The notes below the pieces were generated by a model. The model was given only the letters and a program-made list of their open reading frames with translations, was not told the origin of the DNA and searched no databases. Of a stretch of DNA of 64,000 nucleotides, positions 18,571-29,472 are shown in pieces; position 1 is the first letter of the stretch; every line of letters starts with the position of its first letter. Source of the DNA: Cymbomonas tetramitiformis (Eukaryota; Chlorophyta; Pyramimonadophyceae; Pyramimonadales; Pyramimonadaceae); contig LGRX02027621.1 of assembly GCA_001247695.2 (NCBI GenBank), forward strand, positions 1 through 64,000. The letters are read 5' to 3'. The translations under genes and the position numbers were made by a program.

Positions 18571-21161
18571 ACATTGTAAATCGAGGCAGTTACGTTTTGG
18601 AATTGCGCTGGGAGCCGGATGATAAAATGAACGCCGCTTGTTCGAATTACCGAAACATTATAAATTTCCGTAATGCAATGTACGAGGTAGCCGTATACGT
18701 GGACCATCTCGAAAACGTGTTTCAGCAAAAACAGGCTGTATACACCGTACGCGTCGTGGACGTGCAGGAGGCGTTTGCTGAAGGATGTGCCGACGCGCGA
18801 TACATAAGAAACCTTTTTACAATAGGAAGCACAGCACAATTTTGGCACGCGTGTTTTACCAAAAGCGCCACGGACACAAACGCTGCATACGTGCCTATGC
18901 ACGATAAGCATGTACTACGATTTAGCGAAACGTGTTGGGCCTTGACTCCGCAAGGAGGAACGACTTTTAGCGTGTACGGTGCAACTGGGACCGCGTCGGG
19001 CGCGCAGGCTTCAGCCCACGAAGGCCTCGGCGTTTTTTACACAGGCTGGCAGAATAAACGTCAATGCGATTCTTCACAATCATACGATTCAAGCAGTAAC
19101 GATTACGCTACTTGTCCAGTCGATCCGTACGTGTTTAACACTGAATATACGACTGGCGTTCTGGACAGCACAGGAGATCGACGCCTACCGTATGATAGTG
19201 ATTTACCTTTTAGAGGAGGTGGTTTTACAGGTTATCGAACACGTAACGAAGAAAAAGCGTATAACAACGCGGGGAACATTAAAACAACATTCAAGCACTG
19301 TTCAGAAATAGGAGATTGCAATACTATAGCTGGAAACGTCGATTTTTCGTCTTCGCGTATTACCACAGACGGGGTGCTGCCACCCGCAAACGGATTGTTG
19401 TTTATTAGCGCCACGCGTATTACTTGTTGGTCTGTGGAAACCTCCACCGGTAACCTTGTTGAAAGCTCGGATTTCTACTACGCACGCGAGGCAAACAACA
19501 ACAGACGCGTCAGCAATTGCCTTCGCTTTCTTGTCAACATTGACGATGCGCTGGAGGTTGCGGAGTCGACTATTGTCAACGGTGTAAATATCGCTGGTAA
19601 ATGCGTGATCACCGATACAACACGCCCGTGCGGTTTGACGGACGACGATAGACGTGTCAACGATGCACGTTTGAAACTGGCATCTTGCGACGACATCAAC
19701 GTGTTAATTCGTTATCGCCGCGTACGCGCCCAAAACACTGATGAGGCCTATTTTAATTCTTTGAATCCGTTTATCAACACCAGGGATGATAAAACTGTAC
19801 GCGGTGAGATAACCTTTGCAGGATATCGCGTCGAAACATGCCGTGCGAAAAACACAATCGCTCCAGAACCAAATTACCTTGTTGCTCGCGCATCGTCTGC
19901 ACCTACGGTTGCATTTCACGACGAATGGTATGTGAACAATGTGCATTGTAACGATGGTTGCAATCTACCAACCAATTTTCATCTACAATCCGATGAAACA
20001 GAATTACAAAACAGTAATGGAATTAACTATATTGTAAATGGTGGATTTTCAGAGTTGGATACGCGAACTTCCGAGAGTTATCAAAATGTATTAGATAATG
20101 GTTGCGGCCACGATTTTGACAAACCATGCAGCTTTTATTCGATGCAACAAGTTATGGGCTGGACCAGCGATAATCAAGCCGGGTACAATATTATAAAAAA
20201 ATACGACACGGTAACTACAGACGTATGGCGGGTGCAAGGGTTCGAAGGTGACATGCTTTTAGGAATGCAGGGCGTTAGTCGCAAGATAAATCAACAAATT
20301 ATTACGCCAGGTGGTTTAAAGGTTGGCGGAAATTACCTCTTGTCTTTTTTAATAGGTCTACGTCAAGAGCCCACGGAGCAAGGTGCGGTGCACGGTTACA
20401 GTGCAGCAGACAAGAGTCAACATTTTCCAAATGTTTTCGAGATAAGTTTAAATTATGGACGTGTGGAACAATCAGACGATGTTTACGATCGCAATCACGT
20501 CTTGTACCGTATTGGTGAAGATCGTCGTGGTACATACGCCGACGCAGTAACAACTTATCAAACTATATACCATGCCTGTCACACCAACAACTACGCGCGT
20601 GCGTGTTTGGAAGATTTGCACGCCAATCTGACGGATGTTCTTAACATGCAACATTTTAAGTTTGAGCTTACAGCGGCCGTGCCTTATCCGTTTGTTTCGT
20701 TTAGTAGCAAAATTTTAAACTGGGAACAACCGTATATTACTCCAGAGTCTAACGAGCGTTCTCATGGCCCAGACAAGACCGTGTATCTTGACAACGTTTT
20801 TGTTGGTATACCAACATGGGATTGCGCAAGCTCAGCACGCACGCTTGAAAAACCAGTCGATTTGGACGTTTGTGTACAAGACAGCGACCCACCACCCCCT
20901 CCCTCACCACCTCCTTCCCCACCACCTCCACCGCATTCACCACCGCCGCCAAGTCCACCACCGCCGCACCCTCCACCGTCACCACCTTCACCTCCGCCGC
21001 CAAGTCCTCCGCCTCCGTCACCACCACCACCGTCACCACCACCACCACTCCCGCCCCCACCTCCGCCATCACCCCCACCGCCGCCATCACCTGGGTTACC
21101 TCCATCACCACCCATCACCACCACCGCCACTGCCACCGCCAACACCAAATCTGCCAGCTAA
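18571..21161 (+). CDS. Pro-rich surface protein, third part (ectodomain and second SPPPP linker)
   Basis: This part continues the surface protein with about 770 residues of secreted-type sequence: many Cys, potential N-glycosylation sites, and a domain beginning NGINYIVNGGFSELDTRT that resembles a beta-sandwich carbohydrate-binding or DUF642-like module with a later PYITPES. A second SPPPP linker starts at about 20886. The first 30 bases depend on whether the junction at 18.5 kb is an intron or a frameshift; the frame itself has no ATG until 18628 and so belongs to the upstream exon. It ends at TAA 21159-21161 inside the Pro linker, where the Pro-coding frame shifts. Confidence 0.65.
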
Positions 21162-21420
21162 TCCCCACCCACCACGCCCTCCACCTCCACCACCTCCTCC
21201 GTCCCTGCCGCCTCCCTCGCCCTCCTCCTGGTCACACCTCTGCCTCCTTCCCCCTCCTCCGCCCGAGTTCCTCACCGCCGTCGTCTCACCTCCTCCGCCA
21301 CTCACCGCTGCCATCGCCCCCACCACCATCGCCGTCCCCGCCACCCCCACCCACCACCTGACTCTTCCACTGCCGCGCCGAAACCGCCTCCGTCCTACCT
21401 GGGCCACCACCGTGAGCTCA
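20886..21420 (+). repeat. Second CCN-repeat stalk with frame changes
   Basis: CCN/TCN-rich DNA encodes the second SPPPP stalk. From about 21096 the Pro-rich reading moves from one frame to the next several times, with stops at 21159, 21361 and 21448 in the three frames, so no single frame stays Pro-rich. No GT-AG pair in phase repairs it. Either several indels have broken the gene, or the sequence of this repetitive GC-rich stretch contains errors. Confidence 0.65.
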
Positions 21421-22810
21421 CTGCCCTCCGCCCCTGCCCCCACTGCCTAAACTCCCACCACCGCGCCCACCTTCGCCACCGCCGTCGCCACCGCCCGGCA
21501 CGCGCACGCCCACCGCGACCCCCACGCGCACGCCCACGAGCGCGCCCACCACCCGCGGTCCCACCGCCGCGCCCACCACGCGTCACCCCACCACCGACGC
21601 ACCCACCACCTCGCCGACCACCGACGCACCCACGCGCGCGCCCTCCACGCGCGCGCCCACCACGTCTCCGACGACTCGCTCGCCCACCACGACGCACCCC
21701 ACGGGCTCACCCGCGACCGCGGCGCCCACCACGCTCGGACCGTCGGCGTCGCCCACCACCTCGCTCCCCAGCGCCACCCCCACAACCAGCGCGCCCACCA
21801 CCACGCACCCCACCACCACGCATCCCACCACCACGCACCCCACCACATCGCCGACGACCGCAGCGCCCACCACTCACTCCCCCACCGCGTCGCCCGCCAC
21901 GTCGTCGCCCTCCGCATCGCCGGCCACGCTGGCGCCGAGCGCGACGCCCACCACGCGGGCCCCGGACTACAGTGCCGCGCCTACGGTGTCCCAAACCCCC
22001 ACCACCGGGGAATCGCAGTTCGACTCGCTGGTCGAGCACAACCTTCCGGAGGGCAGCACCGGCAACCAGACCCGTTACAGAATACCGCTGCACTTCCCGA
22101 CGATCTCGGCCGAAATGTACTACACGGACGGCGCCGCGCGCCGAAGGCTGGCGTCCGCCGAGGGCGACCGATACACGGCGTACGCGCACGAGCTGATAGC
22201 GACGTTTTTCGAGCAGGTGCGCCGCTTCGTCGGCCAGGACACCATGACCGTCGACCCCGAGTGCCAGGCGCACATCGACGCCGGTGAGGCGGCGTTGTGC
22301 ACCGGCGACGCGTTGGTCGGACCGTACGTGCCGATCTACGCGGAAAACCGAGTCGACCTGAAAGTGCGGATGAACCTGACGACCTTCGCGCTTTTGTACG
22401 ACGAGGAAGAGGGCTTCACCGAGGCCTACCAAGAGCTTCTCGTAGGCATGACGGCCGTCATGCGGGAGGAGTTTGAACTGACGGTCACGGCATCCGCGCT
22501 CGCGGTGGTGCTGCACGCGGTGGAGACGGACCCGGACTACCCTGACACCGCGGTCATAATCGACTTCAGCGTGGTGCTGCCCAGCGTCGGCACGGAGGAG
22601 TCCGAGCGCTTCCGTGACGCCTTCGACAACAATTTCACCCACATGATGGGTAACGTGATCGAATATTACCCTATGATGCTGCTCGAGACAAGCAACGATC
22701 ATGGGTTTCCACGGACGCACGCGCCGATCACGAGCGCGCCGACCCGGACGTCCCCGCCGCCCCCACCGCCGTTCGCGCCGCCCCCCCCTCGCCCACCGCC
22801 CTGCTCCTGA
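21415..22810 (+). CDS. Surface protein continuation: Pro/Thr mucin-like stalk and globular domain
   Basis: The frame opens within the Pro-rich stretch and gives about 165 residues of PTT/APTT mucin-like repeat (21490-21985), a likely heavily O-glycosylated stalk. A roughly 240-residue globular domain follows (begins FDSLVEHNLPEGS, contains ARRRLASAEG and PDYPDTAVIIDFSVVLPS), then another Pro-rich linker that stops at TGA 22808-22810. It has no start codon of its own before 21986, so it most likely belonged to the same protein as the region at 16.1-21.1 kb. The domain could be SEA-like in position (after a mucin stalk), but I see no sequence proof. Confidence 0.55.
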
Positions 22811-23623
22811 CCGCTTCACTCGTGGCTGCCATCGCCCCCTCCGCCTTCGCCACCTCACCCGCCTCCGCCACTCCCACCCCCGCGGCCGCCCGAGCCGCCC
22901 CCACCGCCCTCGCCGCCCGCGCTGCCGTGCCCGCCGCACCCACCCTCGTCCGCCCCGACCACGTACGCGCCCACCACGACGTGGACCTCCGGACCGACGC
23001 CAACACCGGTGGTGGACGTGTTGATCACCACCGTGGGCACGACGGGGTCGTCCGGCGTACTGTCAAGCGCGCAGCTGCTGCAGGCGGCGTTTCAGCAGCT
23101 CGCTGCGCTCACGCCGGCCCCCAGCGTATCGCCCCCCGCCGGCCTTGTCGAAAACGTCGTGCGCGCGCGGAGCACCACGCCCGTGAGTGGCTACAATCGT
23201 GGCTACGTCGCGGTCGAGGCGGAGGTGCTGTACGCTCGTCTGACCGTCGAGTCCACCGAGGACGACGCATGGGTCGAAACGACGCGCGCGGAGTATCTGC
23301 ACGGGCGCGCCGATGCGTGCGCACGCAGCTGGAACGACCCTTCGCTCACCGACGTTGCGTCGTACGAAGCGTACATAGCCACGAACGCGGGGACAACGTG
23401 CGAGGCCAACGCCGCATCCAACACGCCCGCGAGCGACCCGACGCCGTCGGGGACAGTTTTCGGGGCGTACCCTACGCGCACCTGGATCGTCCGCGGCGGC
23501 TACACGCGTTACTACCTGCGAGAGCGCTGCTACACGATGCGACCGTCGCTACCGACACTGACGGAGGCGTACTGCAAGGAGTCGGGGGCGCTGGCGATCG
23601 CGCGGTCCGCCGCGGACGTGTGA
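22811..23623 (+). CDS. Surface protein C-terminal domain after an in-frame TGA
   Basis: The same frame continues past TGA 22808-22810 with another Pro-rich linker (to about 22950), a short APTT stretch and a globular domain of about 200 residues (VVDVLITTVGTTG, later TRTWIVRGGYTRYYLR) ending at TGA 23623. There is no clear start codon of its own in the linker; the first plausible internal start is a GTG near 23009. It could be the true C-terminus of the surface protein separated by a nonsense change, a readthrough product, or a separate short gene. No transmembrane anchor is visible. Confidence 0.5.
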   Translation, partial: PLHSWLPSPPPPSPPHPPPPLPPPRPPEPPPPPSPPALPCPPHPPSSAPTTYAPTTTWTSGPTPTPVVDVLITTVGTTGSSGVLSSAQLLQAAFQQLAALTPAPSVSPPAGLVENVVRARSTTPVSGYNRGYVAVEAEVLYARLTVESTEDDAWVETTRAEYLHGRADACARSWNDPSLTDVASYEAYIATNAGTTCEANAASNTPASDPTPSGTVFGAYPTRTWIVRGGYTRYYLRERCYTMRPSLPTLTEAYCKESGALAIARSAADV

Positions 23624-24080
23624 GCGCACTCGGTAAACCGATTTTACACGTGCGATCTACGCGGCGGCGACAGTTTAAAAAAAACTGCTGAAAAACCACG
23701 ATCGGGCAATTATTTTCAATTTCACGTTGCTTACTCGGTGACGGACGCAGCGCCTTAATCGGCGCCTCCGACGGAACATGACGTGCAGCTAAAAACGTGC
23801 ACGGTGACGCGTTGTATACGTATATTTGTATATTTACACGTCGATACGTTCACACATTTGCGCACGTCTGGCTGCACACGGTGGGCGACATGTCGGTGTT
23901 GGTGTCCCCGACAGTTTCGGTAAAGTGCACAAAGATAAAAACGCAACATGCACATAGGGTTTGGAGGCTGTGAACGTTTGTCGGCACTGGGCTTGTCGTA
24001 AAACTCGCGCTCTTGCAGTCGGTTGATGCGTCTTGAGCACATAGTATAAGTGCGTACCGGGTGTTGCATACCGTGCTACG
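23624..24080. other. Intergenic, no supported gene
   Basis: An AT-richer gap between the surface-protein region and the next small gene. It contains A-rich runs just after the stop and several minus-strand open frames without start context or protein character. A TATAAG box at about 24044 belongs to the next gene. Confidence 0.4.
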
Positions 24081-24458
24081 ATGAACTCGCATGTGCGCGA
24101 TTACAGGTTGATTTTACCGCGCGTGTATTTGCCTAGAGCGGCGCCGCACGTCGTAGAAGCCCACGTGAGCTGGTCGGACGCGCTGCTGGGACTTCAGTTC
24201 AGTCGCAGTCTCGCAAAACTGCGGTGCGCGTATCCGGTCGAAATTGAAGCGCGCGTGCACGCCATGACCGAATTCTGTCTTAGACTGCAAAATTCGTGTG
24301 ACGTCCGTCCGTGCGGTGATAACGATAAATGGACGCGAGCGCTGGACCATCTCATGTGCAAGGAGCATTCCGTGTACGCAACCATGGTCGACGCCTACCC
24401 GACGGACCTCGTGCAGCAAGCTGAGGCGACGACGATGCTGTGTTTTCTGCTGCAGTGA
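24081..24458 (+). CDS. Small uncharacterised protein, 125 aa
   Basis: The ATG at 24081 lies about 35 bp downstream of GTATAAG, a good core-promoter spacing. The product is a soluble, Cys-containing helical protein (MNSHVRDYRLIL at the start, TTMLCFLLQ at the end). I recognise no family. The stretch from 24459 to 24703 after it holds no supported gene. Confidence 0.55.
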   Translation: MNSHVRDYRLILPRVYLPRAAPHVVEAHVSWSDALLGLQFSRSLAKLRCAYPVEIEARVHAMTEFCLRLQNSCDVRPCGDNDKWTRALDHLMCKEHSVYATMVDAYPTDLVQQAEATTMLCFLLQ

Positions 24459-24703
24459 CTTGGATTGTACGGCAACGTCTCTCACAGTAGAGCGAGCGCG
24501 AATAAAAGCGTGCGGAATCGGATTTTATCCAACTATAAAAAATCGGTTAATCCGAGGAACGATTGTAAGGTTGCTGAGGTTAGAAGATGTGTGTATGCCA
24601 ATGATCCGGCAAGGATAGCGGTATGGAGGCACCGTAATGTGTGCAGTACTACCTGCTAAACGGTACAAACCGACCGATCATACTAAAATTAATAAAACTT
24701 GTA

Positions 24704-26695
24704 TTAATTGGCGTTCCGCCACGACCGATACCAGTCGGGTACCGTGGTACACAGCAAAGCACATACATTGCTTTCATTGGCGCCGATTGAGGCCCATGGT
24801 AAGTTATATCGCAGCAGGCTACGATCCACGTCACCCCATTTGAACGCCCTCACGAAGTTTAAACGCTCTTTGCGTTCTTCTGTCTTTGAATGCCATTTCA
24901 TGTACCAGCTGTGATAACTGGTAAATTTGGAATCGTACTTGAAATTCTTATAGTCCGATCCGTTAAGAGCGGCGGTAGGATAACGGGACGCGGGTCTCAA
25001 AAATGACATGAGTCGGTCAACGTCGGTATTTCGGGGGCCGGTACGATAGAAGCGCCGGTAATCGAAGCAAAGCACCAAAGCGTCCACCAGAGGACCCGTG
25101 GCCACGCTCCATATTTTTGCGCGTAGGCGGTGCAGATCATCCATTCGGACAGCATCGGTGCATAATCGGCGGCCCGCGTCGCAACTGAACACGGAAAGAC
25201 ACTCCATTTGATGGTCTCGCCCGACCCGGAGCAAAAAGTCCTGTACGGACATGGCGTAAAAACGTTGCAGCTCCAAAGTGCCGAGACAATCCGAAACGCG
25301 TATGCGGCGCTTGCGGATTTGAGGTGTCGAAAATGCCACGCCTTCGCTTTGAGCTTGCGCTTCGTAATAGACGACAACGCTGCGATATAGGTGTTTGCAA
25401 GTCAGGCTTAAAAGTGCGAGGTCCGTGTCGTTCAACACTTCGTACAGGCAGCTGTGCAATATGGTATCGTTCGCGCACACGCGCTGTATAAAACGTGAGA
25501 AGGGTGCTGGCTTGCGGCCCCGCTCCATAAAGGACCGCTCGACGGGGGGCTCGCCGTCAGCGTATTGCCGCGGGTAAATCCTAAAGTCCTCGTCGGTCTC
25601 GATCGCCAACTGATGCGGCTCCATGGCCATCTTGTTGGCGTGCAGGTCGCTCGATACCTGAAGGCTATTTTTGGTGTTCCCCGTATTCATTTCGCGAGCT
25701 TGTTTTATTTTCACCTGCTCCAGTTCGTGGTCTTTGTTCAGGTGCCGCTGCTCGTCGTCGAATTGTCGCTTCTGTGACGCAAGTCCGTGCGCTTTAGCTT
25801 CAGCCCCGGAAGCGCGTTTGCGCTTCAACTCCGGATCTTCCTGGCGCAACACCCGCTCGTCGTCGGCTGCAGGCCGGCACTCGCGTGCGAGACCTACCGT
25901 ACGCGTACCACCAAGCGTGTCGTTGCGCTCGAGCACCTCTTTGGCCTGCGTCACGGCGCCTTCGCCGTGTAGCTTGTGGACGAGCGCGACCTCCGCATGC
26001 GACATTCGCGCGATATCGGCGTGCGCGTGCGGGCGGAACTCGGCACCTCGGTAAATCACTTTGGGCACGACCGCGCGCACCTCGCCCCGCGACGGACCCC
26101 CCCCCGCGTATACCACGGGCTCGTTTGCGGCCGCGTCGCTGCTGCCGTGTTCGGTTGGTTCAGGCTCCCGTTCAAGCGTGCACGAATTGGAGAATATGCC
26201 CGGGCGTACTGTGGCGCCGTCAGCGTCCTGCGAGGCTGCGGTGACATTGGCCTCGGCCGCGCCGGTGATTTTGGTGTTGCGCGTCTGTCTCGCGCATCTC
26301 GCAATTTTGAAGGTTAACACGGGATTGCGCTCGACGCATCCGTTCGCGGCCCACTTGTATACGTCTCCGGCGGCGTCGTGCGCGGTTTCGTACATGCACA
26401 GGTATTGGGCCAGTTCTGGATTGACGTACACGATACCCGTGGACTTGTCGTGGTCGCAGTGCGCCCTCCAGTCGGTCGTAAAGTAGGTTGACAAATACGT
26501 ACCGAGCTTGTTGGGTTTGTCTTTGGTGTACGCGCACAAGAGGGGGTTGTTCGCGGCGAGGCGGTGTTTGGCGCGGGTGTCCTTGAGGTGTCGCAGATCG
26601 TCGAGTAGCCGCGTGCCTTCGATGACGTACGCGTATACGGCACTCTTGATACAAGGCAAGTCGCGCGTGCGCAGGGGGAGCTTGGATTCGATCAT
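24704..26695 (-). CDS. F-box-like protein, 663 aa
   Basis: The 663-residue protein has a helical N-terminal domain (about 1-140), a charged low-complexity middle with a coiled coil (about 280-370, KRKRASGAEAKAH and HELEQVKIKQAREM), and an F-box-like motif near residue 425 (LYEVLNDTDLALLSLTCKHL). A C-terminal region rich in aromatic residues follows. The F-box-like core matches those in the genes at 30.8 and 31.9 kb. Such proteins in giant viruses are thought to recruit SKP1-cullin ubiquitin ligases; the substrate-binding part here is unknown. The start is ATG 26695; I see no TATA box. Confidence 0.65.
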   Translation of the reverse strand: MIESKLPLRTRDLPCIKSAVYAYVIEGTRLLDDLRHLKDTRAKHRLAANNPLLCAYTKDKPNKLGTYLSTYFTTDWRAHCDHDKSTGIVYVNPELAQYLCMYETAHDAAGDVYKWAANGCVERNPVLTFKIARCARQTRNTKITGAAEANVTAASQDADGATVRPGIFSNSCTLEREPEPTEHGSSDAAANEPVVYAGGGPSRGEVRAVVPKVIYRGAEFRPHAHADIARMSHAEVALVHKLHGEGAVTQAKEVLERNDTLGGTRTVGLARECRPAADDERVLRQEDPELKRKRASGAEAKAHGLASQKRQFDDEQRHLNKDHELEQVKIKQAREMNTGNTKNSLQVSSDLHANKMAMEPHQLAIETDEDFRIYPRQYADGEPPVERSFMERGRKPAPFSRFIQRVCANDTILHSCLYEVLNDTDLALLSLTCKHLYRSVVVYYEAQAQSEGVAFSTPQIRKRRIRVSDCLGTLELQRFYAMSVQDFLLRVGRDHQMECLSVFSCDAGRRLCTDAVRMDDLHRLRAKIWSVATGPLVDALVLCFDYRRFYRTGPRNTDVDRLMSFLRPASRYPTAALNGSDYKNFKYDSKFTSYHSWYMKWHSKTEERKERLNFVRAFKWGDVDRSLLRYNLPWASIGANESNVCALLCTTVPDWYRSWRNAN

Positions 26696-26729
26696 GCCCG
26701 CCGTTTATCGTACGTTAAAGTAGAGTGCG

Positions 26730-26945
26730 GTGCCTATTTTGTTGGATGGCGACGTTTTGGCAAACGCGTGCGTGCACACGATCAGCGTTTCATTTGCTTT
26801 CTTGCGTGTCGTTACCTCCGACGCGCTTTTCGTATTTCAAGATCCCTACGCGCACGAGCTGTACGTACCGAGTTGTCAGCACGAGTTACATTTGACCGAT
26901 TTCAGCCTACCGCGATCCCTGTCACAAAACGCTCTGGAGTTTTAA
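26730..26945 (+). CDS. Possible small protein, 71 aa
   Basis: An open frame with a GTG first codon at 26730 gives a compact, non-repetitive 71-residue peptide (LPRSLSQNALEF at its end). It has no ATG start or TATA box, and it could be an exon or chance. It is divergent from the F-box-like gene. Confidence 0.25.
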   Translation: MPILLDGDVLANACVHTISVSFAFLRVVTSDALFVFQDPYAHELYVPSCQHELHLTDFSLPRSLSQNALEF

Positions 26946-27088
26946 GCTAGCGTCCCAGCCTCGTAATGGTCGCGACCCAGCTGGCGACAAGCTTTCCGGA
27001 GCTTGTCTTTCGGATAGCGGTAGATACTCTATCTTATTTCTCGATTTTGCTAGACATTATATTATCCCATACGCCGATATGCGTACAG

Positions 27089-27096
27089 TATAAATA
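27089..27096 (+). promoter_or_regulatory. TATAAATA box
   Basis: TATAAATA only 11 bp before ATG 27107. Either the transcript is leaderless or the working start is the next in-frame ATG, 27155. Confidence 0.5.
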
Positions 27097-27106
27097 GGCG
27101 ATTTGG

Positions 27107-28431
27107 ATGTTAGGCAAGGCAAGTTTGAAAACCACCAAACTGTCTGTGACCTGCATGCCGGTGGGACCTAATTCTGATACCGCCAAACATGTGTTAAAAT
27201 TGGGATTGGATATTGGCGGATTGACCGTTGAAGACTTGCAAAATATCAGTCAGGTTGATAAAGCCAGCAACAGCATAGTAACCGCCTTTATACCTAGTTA
27301 TATTGATGCATATTTCAACTGCCATAGCAATGCCTTTAAATATTTGTGCCGTAACGTAGAACCCGACACTGCGCGCAACACGACCGTAGAAGTCGAACGA
27401 TTGCTTTGGCGTAAACAAAGCTATTACAAGTACTCGAGCGAATGCTCTGCTGACGTGCGTTCGTGCTACATACGCACCGATCTTATCAATAAAGACATGT
27501 GTGTGGACGTAAGCAAATTAATACATCATAAACGTACGCTAGAAAAAAAAAAGTAAAATACTTTATAATCGACAAGCTGGTGTTTACCAAATCTGAATAT
27601 TATGATCCTAGAGAAATACCTTACGCATGTGGAGAACCGTGGTCCTGCCGTGTTTATTTGGTCAAAAAAGAGGACAATACAATACACAAGGGAAATTACG
27701 TATCTTTGTTTCACCTGGTAGCAGTGAACGAGTCACGTTACGAAGAGATTCTAACAACTAGATTGGGTTTCGAACCGCTGTTTACAATGTCGGATGGTTG
27801 GTCGCCAGAGACGTATAATCGGGTAAAGCTTGACCAGAGCGTAACAAATATAGACACTTACTTTACTTCCTACTCGGACGCGGTGTCTTTAATTTCAAGA
27901 AAAGTCGAAAGATCGACATACAACGGCCGAGAAGTCGAAAAACAGATTAACAGGAAAAATAAATGTGAATATTCATTTGACACCACGCACGAATTTACAA
28001 TCGCTGAATGTTATTTACAGGACAGCATTTTTAAAGTATTATGGAAAGAATATAATGATGCATTTACACGAGGTAAAATGTTTAAACAGTATCAACGGTA
28101 TAAACATGAAGATGTGGATGTGGAGTATGTCAAGCTACACAGCCTTATACTTGCAGGTAAAGACAGTTCACCATATAAACTAGATAACAGGCCAGGTAAA
28201 AACTGGTTTATCACCGTGCAAGCTCTCGATCAAGCATCTAAAAACAAAAAAAAGGTAGCTTATTTTGAAAAAGTACCCGAGCATAACCTTCTTATCTTCC
28301 CACTGAGGCTTTTGGTACGCGAGACAACAAACACCAATTCCGAATTTGAAAAATATTTACGTCTCTACTTTGGGGTGCAAATTGAAACAAATAAAATAGC
28401 AACAAGTATAAAAATGGAACAAACCGTTTAA
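27107..28431 (+). CDS. Three-repeat uncharacterised protein, split by an A10 run (frameshift)
   Basis: Two open frames, 27107-27556 and the following one ending at 28431, encode one repeat family. A module of about 140 residues with an LGxxxxxT…YFxxYSDA…KVE pattern occurs in both, and the start of a third copy follows. The first frame ends AAA AAA AAG TAA. The second needs a -1 shift exactly at this A10 run and has no ATG of its own near its start. The heptamer A AAA AAG in the zero frame is the classic -1 ribosomal slippery sequence. A one-base change in a homopolymer, natural or from sequencing, is the simpler alternative. A continuous product would have about 441 residues. The region is clearly AT-richer than its neighbours, suggesting a different origin. 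The function is unknown. Confidence 0.6.
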
Positions 28432-29133
28432 TAGTTTGGTTTAATAGTTTGGTAAGATTATAGGTCGTTGCGATGCGCGTATTTATTAAACTTACGCGAT
28501 TGCGCGTCGTTTGCTCAATTAAATACAGTTACGACTGAACAGGATGAGTAAAGTGCTGCGCGTTTACGGTACCGTGCTTCGTGCGTGCTGGCGATCGGCG
28601 ACGGGCGCGGGTAAATGCGAATACTGTGAACCGGCGCCCGCGGCGTTGTGACGACGGTACCGCGCTATCGTCTCATACGCTGACGACGTCGCGGTGATGT
28701 GCTGGTGAACGATTTTTTTAAGGTTCCGTTAAACTGTGCTCGACACCGCGTCGCAGGAAACGCACGAACGGGAAAATACCCACCACGATCGTAATCGTAC
28801 CGCAGTTGGCGTATTTTACCGGGTCGCACGGCGCGTAATCCCGACGTTGAAAAAGCGCTCAGCACGCTCAGTCGTTTGGATATAAATTTCAATTCCCGCT
28901 TCGGATGTCGGGCATATTTTACTCACGCCAGCTGCCCATTTTAGGTATTTATACCTAAAACGTGAAATGCGCGCGTCGCCTATTGGCCACCGGTTTACTG
29001 CTGCAACGCAGGGTTAGTAAAATCTGTGGGCACACGTGGACGGTCACAACGCCCTATAAAGTTGGCAAACTTCACAAAATCGCACCATTTCCCAAAACCG
29101 CTTTCCTGCAAGCACCCTTCCTTATCAAGTACC
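28432..29133. other. Sparse intergenic region with a palindrome
   Basis: It starts with a short direct repeat (TTTAATAGTTTGG) after the stop. A 35-codon frame from an ATG near 28543 and a minus-strand frame at 28665-28892 are too weak to call. A perfect inverted repeat lies at 28939-28960, and a TATAAA box at 29055-29060 serves the next gene. Confidence 0.4.
28939..28960. repeat. Perfect 10-bp inverted repeat
   Basis: TTTTAGGTAT, a 2-nt spacer, then ATACCTAAAA. It may be an operator, a hairpin or a palindromic promoter element; it includes a TATTTATA core. Confidence 0.6.
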
Positions 29134-29472
29134 ATGACTCTTGCCTGGCGCAAACGCCCTCCCCTCCCGCCCAGAGGCGCCATGAAGCGCGACGATAATG
29201 GCAGAAAGCATTCCTATTTGCTCTTCAGAACGTATAAGGCGCAGCACGACGTGCACGTCACCGCCATGAGAACGCTGCAGAAAATCAACAACCTGGTCGA
29301 GCAAGCGCGTACTTACCGCCACAACGGGCGGGAGTGGTACGACTTCGAGCGCTTCTGCGCCGAGGTTTCCTTCGTACCTGGCAACCGCGTCGAACAAACT
29401 CGGCGCATGCGCAGGATGTGGCAACTGCTGTGCGGCGCCAGACCCATTGACGTGTACGCGACCGTGCCGTGA
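29134..29472 (+). CDS. Small basic protein, 112 aa
   Basis: ATG 29134, with a TATAAA box 75 bp upstream, gives a basic, soluble product (AMRTLQKINNLVEQAR in the middle, a C-terminal RMRRMWQLLCGA). The ATG at 29182 is an alternative start. I recognise no family; the charge would suit nucleic-acid or structural binding. Confidence 0.55.
   Translation: MTLAWRKRPPLPPRGAMKRDDNGRKHSYLLFRTYKAQHDVHVTAMRTLQKINNLVEQARTYRHNGREWYDFERFCAEVSFVPGNRVEQTRRMRRMWQLLCGARPIDVYATVP

Noticed and set aside
21447..22939. Long Arg/Gly/Val-rich minus-strand frames
   Set aside because: Shadows of the PTT stalk and GC-rich surface domains; they have no start context and a composition dictated by the antisense repeats.
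27107..28431. Two independent genes
   Set aside because: The second frame lacks a nearby ATG and promoter, and the repeat pattern runs across the A10 junction.
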